Shown here: positions 60,994-64,000 of the stretch, one piece after another
How positions within the stretch are numbered: position 1 is the first letter of the stretch
Layout of the letters: each line of letters starts with the position of its first letter
Assembly (NCBI RefSeq): GCF_009905375.1
Contig: NC_133653.1
Coordinates: forward strand, 57,114,673 to 57,178,672
Source of the DNA: Apium graveolens
Lineage: Eukaryota; Streptophyta; Magnoliopsida; Apiales; Apiaceae
Direction of reading: 5' to 3'
DNA length: 64,000 bases
Notes under the pieces: generated by a model
Databases searched by the model: none
Seen by the model: the letters and a program-made list of their open reading frames with translations, nothing else
What the model was told of the DNA's origin: nothing
Made by a program: the position numbers and the translations under genes

Positions 60994-62319
60994 AGCACAA
61001 GATCGACAAAAACTGACTTCTTGATTGACAAGTGACAAATGAAAATTACAATAATTTAAAAAATCAGTGGATTGTTGGTATTTCATAATAATGACCCGTG
61101 GATTTTTAAGTTATGAAGTCTGATTTTATTCCCTAGTAAAAGGATCAAGGTTTGTGAACCTTTTGATCTGTATAATATGAAAATTACTCGACTTTAGAAT
61201 GTAAAATGCACAAAATCACAACCATCTGACTGAGGCAGCTGGAATATTTACCTTACAGGTATGTGATTTATTCTTTATGAATTGCTTTCAGTCCCTGTAT
61301 GTGTCCCTAGTAAAGCCTTTCTTAGTAGTAAAAATTAACAGAAATAATGTCACATTACTGCATTTTTTGTTTTAATTTTATTTTTTGGGCGTGGATATTT
61401 AATGTTTATGACAAATAGATGACGTGATTCCGTGAAAATATATCTCTTATTATCTGGCCATGAAATGGGGAAGAATTCAGAACTCTTTGTGATATTTTAA
61501 AAATTCTTCTTGGTCTATCCTTAGGAAGTTCTCTCCCTCGATCTACATATTTTGATACTCCATTCATCGCATCTTAATAAGATTTCTAGCTGGCGACTCG
61601 AGAATGCACTAAAATAGGAAAGCTTCCTTCAATATTTCCTCTTGACCTTCCTTTCCAGAACTAGAATTCTGTCATATGCGTAGAATTTAAACTACATCGA
61701 TTCTTTTAATTAAAGAAGTATCAGTTGGGTTAATATATATCGGATTGCAATGCAGTGTTGCACTGTGAAGCTTAGAACAAAGTATATTCGTACATCATCT
61801 TTGTCAAGGAACACGATATTGGTGGAAGCTAGATTATTCTGCAGTTGACCAAAATATTGCAACATTTGCCTTCAGAACAGTTTAGAGGTTTGTTGCATAT
61901 AAGCTTAGCATTTTTTTCTCCCCTTTTTTACTTGTATTTGTCTGCATTTTGATGCATGTTATAGCAGGCTGGTAACCGATTATAATGCATCTACACCACC
62001 TTCATGTTACTGGACTTACCTGAATTAAAAGAACAGGATCCGACTCCTCTTCCTTTGTGTAAGAAGTTCTTCCTGTATTTAGTTAGAGTTTGGTCCCATG
62101 ATTCAACAAATATATACTACTAGTAAAATTTTTAATGGTCATTCTTAAATTAATATCTGCGTAAACAACTTTCTTGACTGTTGTCTTCTCAGCACATACG
62201 TTGACATCCTTAATGATACATTCGAAAGTTTTTTATCTTGCTTAGGAAGTTCTTGCTGTAGTTGTTTTGGAGTCAAAAGTTATTATAAAAATTATTTATG
62301 TGCGTTTCTGAAAAATATA
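60994..62319. other. Intergenic region right of MULE 2
   Basis: No gene is supported. Its end (about 62160-62310) resembles 53860-54020, a repeat unit lying on the other side of MULE 2. Confidence 0.5.
62160..62310 (+). repeat. Dispersed repeat unit, related to 53860-54020
   Basis: Both stretches share TGTCTTCTCAGCACATA, then TATCTTGCxTAGGAAGTTC(C/T)TGCTGTAGTT and GTGxGTTTCxxAAA in the same order and at similar spacing. A weaker partial match (AAGTTCTTCCTGTATTTAGT) is at about 62066. Class unknown. Confidence 0.55.
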
Positions 62320-64000
62320 AAAGAACTGATTACAACTGTGACTACTACAAAGCGAACTTTGACAATTATAAATGCTGATGAAGATCAAGCTATTTCGGAG
62401 ATAGAAGCTGGTGCTGAGCCAAGTCAGTTTTTACAAACTCTGAAGTATAAAGGTAAGAAGACAACTCTATTCTATAAGGATTCTAAAATTACAGTTTTTG
62501 ATTCTGCGGTGAGTAGAAGTATTTTTGAAAGAGAAAATTATGGAGTTGATCTTGAGCAACTGAGATTAATGGAGGAAGAATTCAAATCTCTGAGATCAGC
62601 AAATACTGGTGCTATCTTACCATATGCTGATATTCCGGGACAAAAACCAACCAAAGGAGTGGTGATCAAAGAATTCAGTTAAACTGAAGCTGAAAGACCT
62701 GTTTAAAGGTCTGAAGCTCAAAAACCAACCAAAGGAGTGGTGATTAAATCAATCAGTCAAACCGAAGTTGAAAGACCTGTTCTAAGGTCTGAAGCTATTT
62801 TAAATGCTGAAAGGAGCTATAAGGGAAAGGAAAAGGTTGGTGAATTATCAAAGCTTGCACTGGAAGACTTAAACTTTGATTCTGATATCTCAACCCCTAA
62901 CAAAGCTCATATTGAAGACATTCCAGTAAAAGCTGATGAAGTTGCAAGAATGGCCTCTGACTCTGCTCAAGTTAAAACTGAAGAAAAGATAGTCATAACC
63001 TCTGATACTACTAAAGTTGTTGACAAAACAGCTCAAGGAATAAAAGTTTATGCTAATGTCAAGACAACCTCTGATGAAACTCATGTTGCAAGGAAATCAA
63101 GAACTGACAGACCAAGGTTCAAGAGGATACCTAAGCCATCCAAGCCTCAATTTAAAATAAATGAAGACACTGGGTACATTATGTACAAAGCTATTGGGAT
63201 GGATAAAAGATGGTATGATTGTGTGAACAGATATACCACTCCTGAACCTTTGGATAAGTTGGCATTCGACTTTAAGCTGAAAAAGGAACTTCTATGAAAA
63301 ACAAGACACCAACTCCTTATAAAGACACTAGAATAATTTAGAATATTACAGTGGATGATCTCAATCTAGAGAACATGGTCAGAGATGGGGTCTTGGTTAC
63401 GAAAAGGCTGGAGTTTACAAAGGTGATGCCTTGAAGATAAAAGATCATTCACTAACTGGTAATGGTGAAGATGTAAAGCTTCAGGATTTACATAAGATCA
63501 GATGTGTTTAGATTGTTCTTAAAAATTTTGATTGTGACAAGCCTAAAGAGAAGATGGTATATTTTCTTGATTCTGGAAAAAGGCTGATAGTGTCACAGGA
63601 TCAAATGCGAAACAAATCTTGGCAAGAGCTAGAATACCTTATCTGCATGCTCACTGTAAGGAATGCAATTACTGAAAGATGGTCTAAATTTCTGAAAGGC
63701 CTAGTTCATGAGACGCAGAGAGGTATGGCCAAATCTATGTTTATTTCCAAATACATACTGAAGGATGATTCAGTTGCTGACATGCCTAAGGGATGAGCAT
63801 AAATAGTGGAATAGCTTGGATCAAAGCTGATTTCTTTTAATTCTAATGCTAAAGACTATGAGTTGATTCAACTGGATAACTTACATATGAGTAGGAGTAA
63901 AATTTTTGATTTAAAAGCTCCTATCTTCCAGATTGATTAATCTTCTAATGAGCTCAAGGGTCAAGCAAATATTGGTTATGTATTTGAATATAGCTGAAGA
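62320..64000 (+). pseudogene. Copia extra-frame relic related to 33900-35300 (partial)
   Basis: A plus-strand frame from about 62338, with an ORF to 62682 and another at 62737-63297. After frame breaks a further block lies at 63554-63796, and decayed sequence runs to the edge. It parallels the tail of the extra frame of Copia element 2: SIFERENYGVDLEQLRLMEE matches SRQLFLKENPGMDLESVMEE; KPTKGVVIKE matches KAKGIVIKE; YKGKEKVGEL matches SKGKEKVGEP; SDSAQVKT matches SDIAQVN. VYFLDSGKRLIVSQDQ matches LYLMTDCRIYHIGENA. The first ORF has no ATG at its start, consistent with truncation. Stops lie at about 62680, 62704 and 63297. No LTR is visible in the window, so it is a truncated element or runs on to the right. 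Confidence 0.7.

Noticed and set aside
1..64000. CRISPR arrays, tRNA or rRNA genes, bacterial operons
   Set aside because: None seen. The content is plant nuclear, with repeats explained by transposons and microsatellites.

Overview
This is a plant nuclear genome window and almost certainly a eudicot. It is AT-rich, carries nested LTR retrotransposons, Mutator-like elements (MULEs) and Stowaway MITEs, and has one intact single-exon CIPK protein kinase gene. The Copia and Gypsy families look like those of asterids such as Apiaceae, but that placement is only a weak guess.

Layout. 1-2294: minus-strand 5' end (gag, primer-binding site, truncated LTR) of a large-gag Copia element. 2295-20859: the 3' part of a Gypsy element whose LTR holds a four-level nest. 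The Gypsy LTR (3529-20859) contains a ~3.4 kb LTR-only element (3803-19677). That contains a full Copia element with two LTRs (5206-17665). The Copia 3' LTR is in turn split by a 4.0 kb LTR-only element (12313-16346). Target-site duplications (TSDs) support each step. 20860-31555: mostly unique AT-rich DNA with a Helitron-like 3' end, a MITE, two tandem duplications and the CIPK12/19-like gene (26376-27755, minus), the only gene here I would call functional. 31556-52662: a decayed MULE. Its transposase exon is split by a 13.4 kb Copia element (33089-46533, TSD TGCAT) and, only 73 bp further on, by a second copy of the 3.4 kb LTR-only family (46607-50002, TSD ACAAG). 52663-55729: unique DNA with a second MITE and a decayed PPR-like fragment. 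55739-60984: a complete MULE with ~133 bp terminal inverted repeats and a perfect 9-bp TSD. 60985-64000: unique DNA, then a fragment of another Copia element running off the window.

Two points stand out. Both MULEs carry, downstream of and convergent with the transposase, a small gene for a GRF-type zinc finger followed by a charged or coiled stretch and one C-terminal hydrophobic segment, which suggests a conserved accessory gene. The 13.4 kb Copia element carries about 6 kb between RNase H and its 3' LTR, with a large extra reading frame in the gag-pol sense. A diverged relative of its C-terminal half lies at 62338-63796. Every transposon gene here is broken by stops, frameshifts or missing residues, with the possible exception of one small ORF. 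By-eye LTR divergence of about 2% suggests that both full Copia elements inserted fairly recently.
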